Source of the DNA: Vibrio bivalvicida
GTDB taxonomy: Bacteria > Pseudomonadota > Gammaproteobacteria > Enterobacterales > Vibrionaceae
Assembly (NCBI RefSeq): GCF_001399455.2
Contig: NZ_LLEI02000090.1
Span: 62,001 to 126,000 of the forward strand
Length of the DNA: 64,000 nucleotides
Reading direction: 5' to 3'
Shown here piece after piece: positions 17,745 through 27,488 of the stretch. A program made the translations under genes and the position numbers. Within the stretch, counting starts at the first letter, position 1. Each line of letters opens with the position of its first letter. The notes under the pieces were generated by a model, which was not told the DNA's origin, did no database searches, and saw only the letters and a list, made by a program, of their open reading frames with translations.

Positions 17745-19493
17745 TTAATTTTCGGATGTGTGATGCACACAGGTTTGGTTTCGACCATTTGCTTTCGCTT
17801 GATATAAGGCACTGTCAGCCAAAGCGACAATAGAGTCACTAGGATCTAAACGTTGTGGAACAATAGAAACTAATCCAATACTCACGGTGACTAAATCAGA
17901 AGCGAGTGATGATTCGTGTTCGAGCGCCAGATTTTTCACCTCTTGATGGATTTTATCTGCGACAAGTAACGCACCTTCGATGGTGGTATTGGGCAGTATA
18001 AAACCAAATTCTTCGCCACCGTAGCGAGCAACACAGTCGCTCGAACGGCTGAGCACTCTTTTGAACACTTCCGCAACCTTAATCAAAGCATCATCACCAC
18101 GTTGATGTCCATATAGATCGTTATAACCTTTGAAGTCATCAATATCACACAGCATAACCGTTAGCGGCTGCTGCTCACGGGTGTGCAAATACCATAAGGT
18201 TTCCAGTTGTTCATCAAAACGGCGACGGTTTGAAATTTGAGTCAGGCCGTCAATAAAACTCAACCGTTCTAACTCCTGGTTCGCTTCTTCTAGTTTCTGC
18301 TCAGCCAAATATCGCTCAGAAACATCACGCGCCATCACAAGCACGCCATTGGTCCCTGATGCTGGATCTCTGAATGGAGATTTCACCACATCATACCAAG
18401 TGTATTGCCCATTACTGCTTATAACACGGTCGATATAACGCAGTGACTTACCCTCATAGAGTACTTTTTTATCTGTTTCAGACAGGCGGGCATAAGTTTC
18501 ATTTGGAATCACATCTTGCAATCGCTTGCCAATCAGCTCATCGACATCTGATATCCCTAACGCTTTAACAAAAGGTTGGTTACATGCTTGATAAACCATA
18601 TTCTCATTGAAGATCCCAATAGAGTCAGGGCTAGACTCTAGGATATTTTGTAATATGGTATCTCTTTGTGCCAAAGCCACTTCAGTATCTTTACGTTTCT
18701 CCATTTCGTCACGTAGATTTTGCTGCATATCATGCCAGTCAGTCACATCATGGCTAATACCTAATGTGCCAATTTTTTCACCTTCTGGTGAGATCAAAAC
18801 ACTTTGGTAACTCTCTAGTAGACAACTTCTTCCTGCGGGGTTGGTCGTCCAGCTACGTTTACTCGCTCTCCCCTTAATCACGCTTTGGATATCTGCTGCC
18901 CCTTCCTCTTCCCTGTTATTCCAAAAACGTTGAAAAGCGCGATTACTTGAAATGATTTCGCCATAATTGTTTTTTATAAACACCAGCTCAGACAAGTTAT
19001 CAAAAGCGCTTTTGATCATTGAAAGTGAATCGACTTCCTTCTTCAATTCAAGATCTGTGATTTGGTAGGGAGTGAAATAGAGTAACCAAACTGGGCGTCG
19101 GCGATAAGTAGTCTTTCGACCTGTGACATTTAACTTGATGACGCGACTTTCTGATATCGGCCAACTAAGTTTCTGTTCGGTAATTATGCCATCAGCCTTG
19201 GGAGACAAGATCGAAAGAATAAATTGAGGAGTCACTACTTCAGGTAACAGGTAACTTTTGCCAACCTTACGCACACCTAGAACTTGATTGGCTACGATAT
19301 TAGCCAGCTTTAGTTCCCCCGTTTTACTATCGACTAAAAGCAGTGCAATGGGGGCTGTTCGCAGTAATTGCGTTAAATGAGTTTGGTGTCGGGTGTAAAT
19401 AACAGCAACGGTAATGATCGAGAGCAAAATGACAACAAGATCAAATCCATGCCCGTGGGAGGTGTCCCACAACCAAACTAATACTTGTTCCAT
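17745..19493 (-). CDS. PAS-domain diguanylate cyclase (GGDEF)
   Basis: A likely c-di-GMP synthase of 582 residues. It has one N-terminal membrane helix (about 17-34), then three PAS-like segments: about 40-140, 150-260 ending GISHDVTDW, and 275-395 ending MARDVSERYLAEQ. A GGDEF domain follows with DGLTQISNRRRFDE, CDIDDFKGYND and the active-site motif GGEEF. An RSSD allosteric inhibition site lies five residues before GGEEF, so product feedback is expected. It lies upstream of arcB on the same strand with a 126 nt gap. Signal and specific pathway are unknown. Confidence 0.88.
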   Translation of the reverse strand: MEQVLVWLWDTSHGHGFDLVVILLSIITVAVIYTRHQTHLTQLLRTAPIALLLVDSKTGELKLANIVANQVLGVRKVGKSYLLPEVVTPQFILSILSPKADGIITEQKLSWPISESRVIKLNVTGRKTTYRRRPVWLLYFTPYQITDLELKKEVDSLSMIKSAFDNLSELVFIKNNYGEIISSNRAFQRFWNNREEEGAADIQSVIKGRASKRSWTTNPAGRSCLLESYQSVLISPEGEKIGTLGISHDVTDWHDMQQNLRDEMEKRKDTEVALAQRDTILQNILESSPDSIGIFNENMVYQACNQPFVKALGISDVDELIGKRLQDVIPNETYARLSETDKKVLYEGKSLRYIDRVISSNGQYTWYDVVKSPFRDPASGTNGVLVMARDVSERYLAEQKLEEANQELERLSFIDGLTQISNRRRFDEQLETLWYLHTREQQPLTVMLCDIDDFKGYNDLYGHQRGDDALIKVAEVFKRVLSRSSDCVARYGGEEFGFILPNTTIEGALLVADKIHQEVKNLALEHESSLASDLVTVSIGLVSIVPQRLDPSDSIVALADSALYQAKANGRNQTCVHHTSEN

Positions 19494-19556
19494 TCAGCTT
19501 CTCAAACCTATCTTTATTACACCTTTGTAAGTGTATAAAAGATATCAGCTTATTGC

Positions 19557-20504
19557 TCAATAATCAGCCTTTAATATTGGTTTTGTATATATAAATGACT
19601 GATTTGTTAATGAGCCCTGTGCACCTTCACGATTAAGTGTTCGACCTATTTCCGTCATAGCAAGCCAGCGATTCTCACACCAAAGTGGAGCAAGTAGTGT
19701 CGGCTTACGAGCTGCAGAAGAGACTCGATGGTAAACCACTTCTGGTGGCGTCATGCGAATCAGTTCACTCGCGATCGCAACATATCCCTCTAGATCAGGG
19801 GCGTTTAATTTGCCCGCTTTCCATGCCTTGGCCATGGTACTGCCTTCAACAATATGCAATCCATGCAGTTTGATGCCATCGGTCCCAACATCAAGCACCT
19901 TGCTTAAAGTCTCAGTATTGTCTTCTCGGGTCTCTTTGGGCAATCCTACGATAAGATGAGTACAGACCTTGATCCCCAGTGCACGAGCGCGCTTAGTGAT
20001 CTCCGCGTAGCACTCAAAGTCATGACCGCGATTGATACGCTTAAGAGTGCGGTTGTTCGCCGTTTGCAATCCAAGTTCAAGCCAAATTTCGTAACCTTGC
20101 TCTACATAGCTTGACAGTAACTCTAAAACGGCATCTGGCACACAGTCAGGCCGAGTACCGACACAGAGACCAACAATGTCGGCTGTTTTAAGCGCTTCTT
20201 CGTACATATTCTTAAGCACCTGAACTTCGGCATATGTGCTGGTATAGGCTTGGAAGTATGCGAGATAACGCTTGGCACGATCAATCTCTCCTGCCCTGTC
20301 TGTCAGTTGGTCTTGGATGCTTTTGATCTGCGCCTCTTCGTCAGCAAAAGAAGCAACATTGCAAAACGTACAGCCACCTCGACCTATTGTGCCATCTCGA
20401 TTAGGGCAGCTAAATCCACCATGAAGCGTTAGCTTATGGACTTTTTCACCGTAGCGACGTTGTAAATCTTGTCCGATGGTATTGACCAACTCATGAAGCT
20501 GCAT
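19557..20504 (-). CDS. TIGR01212-type radical SAM protein (YhcC family)
   Basis: A radical SAM enzyme of the YhcC family, substrate unknown. I start at the ATG at 20504 (MQLHELVNTIGQDLQRRYGE), which has an AGAGGT site; the frame could extend 15 codons upstream without a good site. The 315-residue product has the family's cysteine cluster SCPNRDGTIGRGGCTFCN near residue 33, an IWLELGLQTANN strand and a C-terminal radical-SAM extension. In enterobacteria yhcC lies next to gltB and arcB, and the same neighbourhood holds here, with gltB diverging upstream. Confidence 0.88.
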   Translation of the reverse strand: MQLHELVNTIGQDLQRRYGEKVHKLTLHGGFSCPNRDGTIGRGGCTFCNVASFADEEAQIKSIQDQLTDRAGEIDRAKRYLAYFQAYTSTYAEVQVLKNMYEEALKTADIVGLCVGTRPDCVPDAVLELLSSYVEQGYEIWLELGLQTANNRTLKRINRGHDFECYAEITKRARALGIKVCTHLIVGLPKETREDNTETLSKVLDVGTDGIKLHGLHIVEGSTMAKAWKAGKLNAPDLEGYVAIASELIRMTPPEVVYHRVSSAARKPTLLAPLWCENRWLAMTEIGRTLNREGAQGSLTNQSFIYTKPILKADY

Positions 20505-20874
20505 TATTGACCTCTTACCTGAATCGAAATAAATCTCATTAAGATCCATGTAATTTAATTACAATTATGAAAAAAATGGAGGATGCAAAGTAACGATTTC
20601 AAACAATCGAAGCATTAATCAATATCAATAAACATGCAAAAATAACGTGCCTCACGCAGATTGTTACGCAAAAGTTAAACATAATATTCATTTATAACCC
20701 AAAAAAAGTGGGCAACAGCATCGAGTTTTGATTGCATTTCATCCTCACTAAATTGTAGGATACTTACAGATTTCGCTGGTTTTTGTGATTTTAGTTACAT
20801 AAAAACTCGGTGAAACGTCGGTGTTATCCCACTCCCACCTATATAAATCACTAGATTGTGATACTAAAAACCGG

Positions 20875-20956
20875 GATTCCACCAAGGATTGTTTTTCTCG
20901 CAATATTTTTCTGCGAGATACGGAAAGGAATCAAAGTCGCCAACCTAGGCTGACTT
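20875..20956 (+). promoter_or_regulatory. Structured leader of the first gltB (candidate regulatory RNA)
   Basis: The 538-base gap between the radical SAM gene and gltB contains a compact foldable segment. GATTCC (20875-20880) can pair with GGAATC (20927-20932). They enclose a perfect 7 bp hairpin TCTCGCA/TGCGAGA (20896-20902 with 20912-20918). Directly after comes a third stem, AAGTC-GCC/GGC-T-GACTT (20934-20941 with 20948-20956), with one bulge and a 6-nt loop. It ends about 85 nt before the gltB ATG. It matches no riboswitch class I can name. The rest of the gap (20505-20874) is AT-rich and must hold the gltB promoter; I cannot place it confidently. Confidence 0.45.
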
Positions 20957-21042
20957 CGAATCAAAACTATAAAGGACAGGACGTAGAACTGAACTAGTTT
21001 CGACTAGCACATTTGCGCCTATTGAACTGGAAGGATGTATCT

Positions 21043-24000
21043 ATGGTAGATAGAGAGCAAAATGCCCAAGGTCTATACACTCCGGAACTGGAGCATGACG
21101 CTTGTGGTATCGGTTTTGTTGCTCACCTTAAAAACCGTAAATCACACGAAGTAGTTACTCAGGCACTGGATATGCTAGCCCGTATGGAACACCGCGGTGG
21201 TCAAGGTTGTGACCCGTGCAGTGGCGACGGTGCAGGTATCTTATTGCAAAAGCCCCATGAATTTCTGCTAGAAGAAACGGTAAAGCTTGCTATCAAGCTG
21301 CCCTCTTTTGAGAAATACGGTGTCGGTGTTGTACTTTTCCCCAAAGATGAACACAAACGAGCGCAATGTCGCGATATTTTAGAACGTAATGCACAGCGTC
21401 TAGAGCTAGACGTTATTGGTTACCGTGTTCTACCAACTGACAACTCAATGATCGGCGCAGATCCTCTAAGCACCGAGCCTCAATTTGAGCATGTGTTTGT
21501 CTCTGGAGGACCAGGTATTACGCCTGAAGAATTAGAGCGTAAGCTTTACGTACTGCGAAATTACACTGTTCGCGTATGTCTAGAAAGCGTGTCGAATATT
21601 GGCGATGACTTCTACATCAACTCGATGTCTTACAAGACAGTGGTGTACAAGGGTCAGCTAACGACAGAGCAAGTACCTCAATACTTCTTAGATCTACAGA
21701 ATCCAACAATGGTGAGTGCGCTTGCGCTTGTTCACTCTCGATTCTCTACCAATACATTCCCACGCTGGCGTCTTGCTCAGCCTTTCCGTTACATTGCTCA
21801 CAATGGTGAAATCAACACAGTTCGCGGTAACCTGAACTGGATGAAAGCTCGTGAGGCGATCATTGAATCTGACTTGTTTACTCAAGCAGAGATCGACATG
21901 CTACTGCCTATCTGTCAGGAAGGTAGCTCGGATTCATCTAACTTCGATATGGCACTTGAGCTCCTAGTCCTATCTGGTCGCAGCCTGCCACATGCGTTGA
22001 TGATGATGATCCCTGAAGCATGGCAAGAAAACAAAAACATGGACCCAACTCGTCGCGCGTTCTACCAATACCACGCAAACGTAATGGAACCATGGGATGG
22101 CCCTGCATCGGTGTGTTTCACTGACGGTGTTCAAGTAGGTGCGACGCTTGACCGTAACGGTCTACGCCCTTCTCGCTACACAGTGACCAAAGATGACTTC
22201 CTAGTGATGGCTTCTGAGTCTGGTGTTGTTGAGATTGAGCCTGAGAACGTTGAGTTCCGCGGTCGTCTACAACCAGGTCGAATCTTCGTTGCTGACCTAG
22301 AACAAGGCCGCATCATTTCTGATGAAGAAGTGAAAGATGGCATTGCATCAGCGCAGCCATACGAAAAGTGGGTTGAAGAAAACCTACTGAGTTTGAAGAA
22401 GCTGCCTGATGCAAGTAACGAATTCAACCAACCATCACCAGAGAAGCTACTGCACAAGCAGCAAGCATTTGGCGTAAGTTCAGAAGAAGTTAACGAAATC
22501 ATCGTACCTATGGCGAAGGATGGCAAAGAGCCACTTTCAGCAATGGGTGCTGACTGGCCGCTAGCGATTCTTTCGCACCAATCGCAACATCTTTCGAACT
22601 ACTTTAAACAGCTATTTGCTCAGGTAACCAACCCACCTATCGATCCGATTCGTGAGCGCATGGTTATGTCTCTGAACACTTACCTAGGTAAAGATCAGAA
22701 CCTGCTTGCTGAGTCACCACAGCACTGTCAAAAAGTAGAGCTTGAGTCTCCAGTTCTATCTAACTCTGAGCTTGAGAAACTGCGTGCGATTGATAACGAA
22801 CACCTTCAAGCCAAGACGCTAGACATTGTTTTCCAAGCAAGCGAAGACGAAGGTAAACTAGAGCGCGCGCTTAAGCGTATCTGTCAGTATGCTGAAGATG
22901 CAGTCATCGATGGTTACTCAATCATCCTTTTAACTGACCGTGCCGTTAACTCTAACCACGCCGCGATTCCAGCTATGCTGGCCGTTGGTGCTGTTCACCA
23001 CCACCTGATCCGTAAAGGTCTACGTGCCAAGTGTGATATCGTGGTTGAAACAGGTGATGCACGTGAAACGCACCACTTCGCAACGCTTGTCGGTTATGGT
23101 GCTAACGCTGTTAACCCATACCTAGTTATCGAAACTATGGTTGAACTGCAGCGCACTAAGAAGCTTGATCCTGAAACAAATATTCGTGATCTATTTGAGA
23201 ACTACCGTAAGTCTATCAACGGCGGTCTACTGAAGATCTTCTCTAAGATGGGGATCTCGACGCTACAGTCTTACCACGGAGCACAGATCTTCGAAGCGCT
23301 AGGTATCAGCAAGTCCGTTGTCGATAAGTACTTCACAGGTACGGTTTCACGCATCCAAGGTCTAACGATTGACGATATCGCGAAAGAAGTACTAGTGCGT
23401 CATCGCATTGGTTACCCTACACGTGAAATTCCAGTACAAGTTCTTGATGTCGGTGGTGTTTACCAGTGGAAACAGCGTGGTGAAAAACACCTGTTTAACC
23501 CTGAGACAATTTCACTACTGCAAGAATCGACTCGCAACAAAGATTATGCCCAGTTCAAGGAATACGCGAAAGCAGTTGATGATCAAGGCGATAACGCAGC
23601 AACACTGCGTAGCCAGCTAGATTTTGTTAAAAACCCAGCTGGTTCAATCCCGCTAGCAGAAGTCGAGCCAATCGAAAACATCCTTAAGCGTTTCGCAACA
23701 GGTGCGATGTCATTCGGTTCTATCTCGTACGAAGCACACTCAACGCTGGCAGTTGCGATGAACCGCATTGGCGCGAAATCGAACTCTGGTGAAGGTGGTG
23801 AAGACCCAACTCGCTTCGAGCGCAAAGAGAACGGGGATTGGGAACGCTCAGCAATCAAACAGGTTGCTTCAGGCCGCTTCGGTGTGACTTCTTACTACCT
23901 CACTAACGCAGATGAGCTACAGATCAAGATGGCTCAAGGTGCGAAACCAGGTGAAGGGGGTCAGCTACCAGGTGATAAAGTTGATGACTGGATCGGTGCA

Positions 24001-25590
24001 ACACGTCACTCGACTCCTGGTGTCGGTCTAATCTCACCACCGCCGCACCATGATATCTACTCAATCGAAGATTTGGCCCAGCTAATTTACGACTTGAAGA
24101 ACGCTAACCGCGCTGGTCGTGTCAACGTTAAGCTCGTTTCGGAAGCTGGCGTAGGTACTATCGCGTCAGGTGTAGCGAAAGCCAAAGCAGACGTTGTCTT
24201 GATCGCCGGCTTCGATGGCGGTACAGGGGCATCACCGATGTCGTCTATCCGTCACACAGGTCTACCTTGGGAGCTTGGTCTAGCAGAAACGCACCAAACT
24301 CTAATCAAGAACGGTCTACGTAACCGTATCGTGGTTCAGTCTGATGGTCAGATGAAAACACCTCGCGACCTTGCAGTAGCAACGCTGCTAGGTGCTGAGG
24401 AATGGGGCGTGGCAACAGCAGCATTGGTTGTTGAAGGTTGTATCATGATGCGTAAGTGTCACAAGAACACCTGTCCTGTTGGTATCGCAACTCAGAATAA
24501 GACTCTACGTGAGCGCTTTGATGGCCGCGTAGAAGACGTAGTGACATTCTTCCACTACATGGCTGAAGGTCTACGTGAAGTGATGGCTGAACTTGGCTAC
24601 CGCACTATCGATGAGATGGTTGGTCAGTCGCACAAACTCAAAGTTCGTGAAGACATCAAACACTGGAAATACAAGAACCTAGACCTATCACCTGTGCTTC
24701 ATATCGAGCAAGCACGTGAAGGCGATGGCATCTACAACCAAACAGAGCAAAACCACAACCTAGAACAAGTTCTAGACCGCAAGTTGATTCAAGCTGCTAT
24801 CCCTGCACTTGAAAAAGGCGAAGCAGTGAATGCTGAATTCCCTATCATCAACACGGATCGCTCTGCAGGTACCATGCTATCGAACGAAATCTCTAAGGTT
24901 TACAAAGATACAGGTCTACCACAGCCAATGAACGTCAAGTTTACAGGTTCTGCGGGTCAGTCATTCGGTGCCTTCCTGGCTAAGGGCGTGAAGTTCGAGG
25001 TAGAAGGCGATGCGAACGATTACTGGGGTAAAGGTTTATCTGGCGGTACGTTAGTGCTTTACCCAGACGCAAAATCTTCAATCGTCGCTGAAGATAACAT
25101 CGTTGTTGGTAACGTATGTTTCTACGGTGCAACGTCGGGTGAATCATACATCCGCGGTATGGCTGGTGAGCGTTTCTGTGTACGTAACTCAGGCGCGAAA
25201 GTTGTTGTTGAGGGTGTTGGTGACCACGGTTGTGAATACATGACAGGTGGTGTCGCAGTAATCCTTGGCTCAACAGGTCGCAACTTTGCAGCTGGTATGA
25301 GTGGCGGTGTGGCTTACGTTTGGGATAAGTCAGGCGACTTCGAAACCAAGCTAAACCCTGAATTGGTAGACCTAGATCCAATCGAAGCAGAAGATCGCGA
25401 ACTACTGAAAGATATGCTAACTAAGCAAGTTCAATTCACAGGAAGTGAAGTTGCTCAGTCTTTCCTAGACAACTTTGAAGCAAGCCTAGAAACCATGGTT
25501 AAGGTAATGCCGCGTGATTACAAAGCGGTACTTCAGAAGCGTAAGGCTGAAGCAGAGCAAGCACAAACGGAACAAGTGGAGGCAGTATAA
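21043..25590 (+). CDS. gltB: Glutamate synthase (NADPH) large subunit, first copy
   Basis: The large subunit of glutamate synthase makes glutamate from glutamine and 2-oxoglutarate. I start at the ATG at 21043 ([21 protein letters not shown]), preceded by AAGGA, not at the TTG ten codons upstream. The product is 1515 residues with a 20-residue propeptide; Cys21 would become the N-terminal nucleophile. Domains: class II amidotransferase ([19 protein letters not shown]-like [10 protein letters not shown]), central domain, FMN synthase domain ([31 protein letters not shown]), the 3Fe-4S cluster C-x5-C-x4-C ([12 protein letters not shown]) and the C-terminal beta-helix. It overlaps gltD by one base. 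Confidence 0.96.
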   Translation: MVDREQNAQGLYTPELEHDACGIGFVAHLKNRKSHEVVTQALDMLARMEHRGGQGCDPCSGDGAGILLQKPHEFLLEETVKLAIKLPSFEKYGVGVVLFPKDEHKRAQCRDILERNAQRLELDVIGYRVLPTDNSMIGADPLSTEPQFEHVFVSGGPGITPEELERKLYVLRNYTVRVCLESVSNIGDDFYINSMSYKTVVYKGQLTTEQVPQYFLDLQNPTMVSALALVHSRFSTNTFPRWRLAQPFRYIAHNGEINTVRGNLNWMKAREAIIESDLFTQAEIDMLLPICQEGSSDSSNFDMALELLVLSGRSLPHALMMMIPEAWQENKNMDPTRRAFYQYHANVMEPWDGPASVCFTDGVQVGATLDRNGLRPSRYTVTKDDFLVMASESGVVEIEPENVEFRGRLQPGRIFVADLEQGRIISDEEVKDGIASAQPYEKWVEENLLSLKKLPDASNEFNQPSPEKLLHKQQAFGVSSEEVNEIIVPMAKDGKEPLSAMGADWPLAILSHQSQHLSNYFKQLFAQVTNPPIDPIRERMVMSLNTYLGKDQNLLAESPQHCQKVELESPVLSNSELEKLRAIDNEHLQAKTLDIVFQASEDEGKLERALKRICQYAEDAVIDGYSIILLTDRAVNSNHAAIPAMLAVGAVHHHLIRKGLRAKCDIVVETGDARETHHFATLVGYGANAVNPYLVIETMVELQRTKKLDPETNIRDLFENYRKSINGGLLKIFSKMGISTLQSYHGAQIFEALGISKSVVDKYFTGTVSRIQGLTIDDIAKEVLVRHRIGYPTREIPVQVLDVGGVYQWKQRGEKHLFNPETISLLQESTRNKDYAQFKEYAKAVDDQGDNAATLRSQLDFVKNPAGSIPLAEVEPIENILKRFATGAMSFGSISYEAHSTLAVAMNRIGAKSNSGEGGEDPTRFERKENGDWERSAIKQVASGRFGVTSYYLTNADELQIKMAQGAKPGEGGQLPGDKVDDWIGATRHSTPGVGLISPPPHHDIYSIEDLAQLIYDLKNANRAGRVNVKLVSEAGVGTIASGVAKAKADVVLIAGFDGGTGASPMSSIRHTGLPWELGLAETHQTLIKNGLRNRIVVQSDGQMKTPRDLAVATLLGAEEWGVATAALVVEGCIMMRKCHKNTCPVGIATQNKTLRERFDGRVEDVVTFFHYMAEGLREVMAELGYRTIDEMVGQSHKLKVREDIKHWKYKNLDLSPVLHIEQAREGDGIYNQTEQNHNLEQVLDRKLIQAAIPALEKGEAVNAEFPIINTDRSAGTMLSNEISKVYKDTGLPQPMNVKFTGSAGQSFGAFLAKGVKFEVEGDANDYWGKGLSGGTLVLYPDAKSSIVAEDNIVVGNVCFYGATSGESYIRGMAGERFCVRNSGAKVVVEGVGDHGCEYMTGGVAVILGSTGRNFAAGMSGGVAYVWDKSGDFETKLNPELVDLDPIEAEDRELLKDMLTKQVQFTGSEVAQSFLDNFEASLETMVKVMPRDYKAVLQKRKAEAEQAQTEQVEAV

Positions 25591-27059
25591 TGGGTAAGCC
25601 TACTGGATTTTTAGAACATGGTCGTGAGCTTCCAAACAAGCTCGACCCTTCGGTTCGTATTGAAGACAACAAAGAATTCGTTCTGAACGAAGAGTTTGGT
25701 GACAAGATCAATACTCAGGCTTCTCGTTGTATGGACTGTGGTGTTCCTTTCTGTCACAGCGGTTGTCCGATTGGCAACATCATCCCAGAATTTAACGACG
25801 CGGTTTACCGTGACAGCTGGGAAGAAGCTTGGAACATTCTAAGCTCAACCAACAACTTCCCTGAATTTACTGGTCGTGTATGTCCTTCTCCTTGTGAGAG
25901 TGCATGTGTTCTCGGTATCAACCAAGACCCTATCACTATCTGTAACATCGAGAAAACGATTGTAGAAACTGCATACCGTAAAGGGTACGCAAAACCGAAA
26001 ACACCTCGTTCTCGTACAGGTAAAACCATCGCGATTATCGGCTCAGGTCCTGCGGGGCTTGCTGCGGCTGAACAGCTAAACAGTGCTGGTCACTCAGTGA
26101 CAGTATTTGAGCGTGACGAAAAAGTCGGTGGTCTCCTGCGCTTCGGCATTCCAGACTTTAAATTGGGCATGGATGTGATTGATCGTAAGATCAACCTAAT
26201 GGCTGATGCGGGCGTTGAGTTCAAAGTAAACCAACACATCGGTGTTGACGTTAATGCGCAACAGCTTCGTCAAGAGTTCGATGTGGTACTACTAACCGGT
26301 GGCTCAACGGTTCCACGTGACCTTCCTGTTCCAGGTCGTGAACTGAAAGGCGTTCACTTCGCAATGGAATTCCTAGGTCAAAACAACCGCCGCGCAAACG
26401 ACATGGATCTTAAAGGTGAAGAAATTCACGCCAAAGACAAGCACGTTGTGGTTATCGGTGGTGGTGATACTGGTTCTGACTGTGTTGGTACGTCTAACCG
26501 TCATAAAGCAGCAAGTGTTACTCAGGTTGAGATCATGCCGATCCCACCAGAGAAGCGCCCAGCAAACATGCCTTGGCCTCAATACCCAATGATCATGAAG
26601 ACAACCACTTCTCACGAAGAAGGTTGTGATCGTCATTGGAATATTTTGACTAAAGAGTTCATCGGTAACGAGCAAGGTCAAGTAACAGGTCTACGCATTG
26701 CTGATATCGTATGGAAAGATGCAGTACCTGGTGAGCGCCCTACTTTTGAAGAAGTTGCGAACTCTGAACGTGTTATCCCATGTGATATGGCCTTCCTAGC
26801 CATGGGTTTCTTACACCCAGAACCAACAGGTGTACTTGCTCAACTTGATATCAAACTTGATGAGCGCGGTAACGTAGCAACTGAAGGCTTTTCAACCAAT
26901 CAGAAAGGTGTCTTTGCAGCTGGTGATATGCGTACAGGTCAATCACTTGTCGTCCGTTGTATCAACGAAGGTCGCGAGTGTGCGATTGCTATTGATGATT
27001 ACCTAATGGGTAACTCCAATCTTGAAGCAAAAGCAGACTCACTGATGCTCTCAGCATAA
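25590..27059 (+). CDS. gltD: Glutamate synthase small subunit, first copy
   Basis: The small subunit takes electrons from NADPH and passes them through FAD and iron-sulfur clusters to GltB. The 489-residue protein has the N-terminal cysteine clusters CMDCGVPFCHSGC and CPSPCESAC, an FAD-binding [13 protein letters not shown] and a second nucleotide fold VVIGGGDTGSDCVG. Its stop-start junction with gltB is TAATG, which implies coupled translation. The start [15 protein letters not shown] is of the broad bacterial/eukaryotic GltD type, not the enteric type found in the second copy downstream. Confidence 0.95.
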   Translation: MGKPTGFLEHGRELPNKLDPSVRIEDNKEFVLNEEFGDKINTQASRCMDCGVPFCHSGCPIGNIIPEFNDAVYRDSWEEAWNILSSTNNFPEFTGRVCPSPCESACVLGINQDPITICNIEKTIVETAYRKGYAKPKTPRSRTGKTIAIIGSGPAGLAAAEQLNSAGHSVTVFERDEKVGGLLRFGIPDFKLGMDVIDRKINLMADAGVEFKVNQHIGVDVNAQQLRQEFDVVLLTGGSTVPRDLPVPGRELKGVHFAMEFLGQNNRRANDMDLKGEEIHAKDKHVVVIGGGDTGSDCVGTSNRHKAASVTQVEIMPIPPEKRPANMPWPQYPMIMKTTTSHEEGCDRHWNILTKEFIGNEQGQVTGLRIADIVWKDAVPGERPTFEEVANSERVIPCDMAFLAMGFLHPEPTGVLAQLDIKLDERGNVATEGFSTNQKGVFAAGDMRTGQSLVVRCINEGRECAIAIDDYLMGNSNLEAKADSLMLSA

Positions 27060-27140
27060 TAATTAGCCACCTAAGAAACTCATTTAGTAGATTCTAGGTG
27101 GTTAAGCATAAACAATCATTCCTTCCAAACTTTTCCAATT

Positions 27141-27170
27141 GACCAGTACATTGTGCTGGTCTTTTTTATT
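27141..27170 (+). terminator. Rho-independent terminator after the first gltBD
   Basis: A GACCAG/CTGGTC stem (27141-27146 with 27156-27161) followed by TTTTTTATTTT. A separate hairpin without a T tract (27063-27105, arms TTAGCCACCTA and TAGGTGGTTAA) lies just after the gltD stop and may protect the 3' end. Confidence 0.85.
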
Positions 27171-27476
27171 TTCCCAAAACACCCTTTGTTGCAAAATTGT
27201 AACAATAAAAACCTTAAACTTCTGAATTATATAGGTTATTACAGCGCATTCAGTGGTAAATCGCATATTGGCGTGATATTCCACCAAGAACTTGACCTTT
27301 TTTGCAATAACCTATACGTTGTGAAGTCGATGAAAATGAATTCGTCCAATTTTGTTAAATATTTTAAGAATATTTACTGCATATCTATCCGATATATAAC
27401 AATTAGAACGCATAGTTAGTCATACATACCAACCCTTTTGATGTTGGTAGTTCTGTCGGGATGACAGAGAAGCAAA
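27171..27476 (+). promoter_or_regulatory. Upstream region of the second gltB with two leader hairpins
   Basis: About 300 bases of AT-rich sequence with no credible gene. Close to the gltB start are two tandem perfect hairpins: TACCAAC/GTTGGTA (27427-27433 with 27443-27449) and TCTGTC/GACAGA (27452-27457 with 27463-27468). They end about 10 nt before the AGGGAG ribosome site. They could modulate translation, but no T tract follows, so they are not a classical attenuator. A promoter should lie upstream; I do not see a clear one. Confidence 0.4.
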
Positions 27477-27488
27477 GGGAGAATTGCA

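Noticed and set aside
21013-21042. Upstream TTG start for the first gltB
   Set aside because: The ATG at 21043 has AAGGA at good spacing and gives a normal propeptide length before the nucleophile Cys.
24980-25381. A 133-codon minus-strand open frame inside the first gltB
   Set aside because: It lies opposite strongly conserved GltB beta-helix sequence, with low-complexity His/Gln/Arg content typical of antisense frames.
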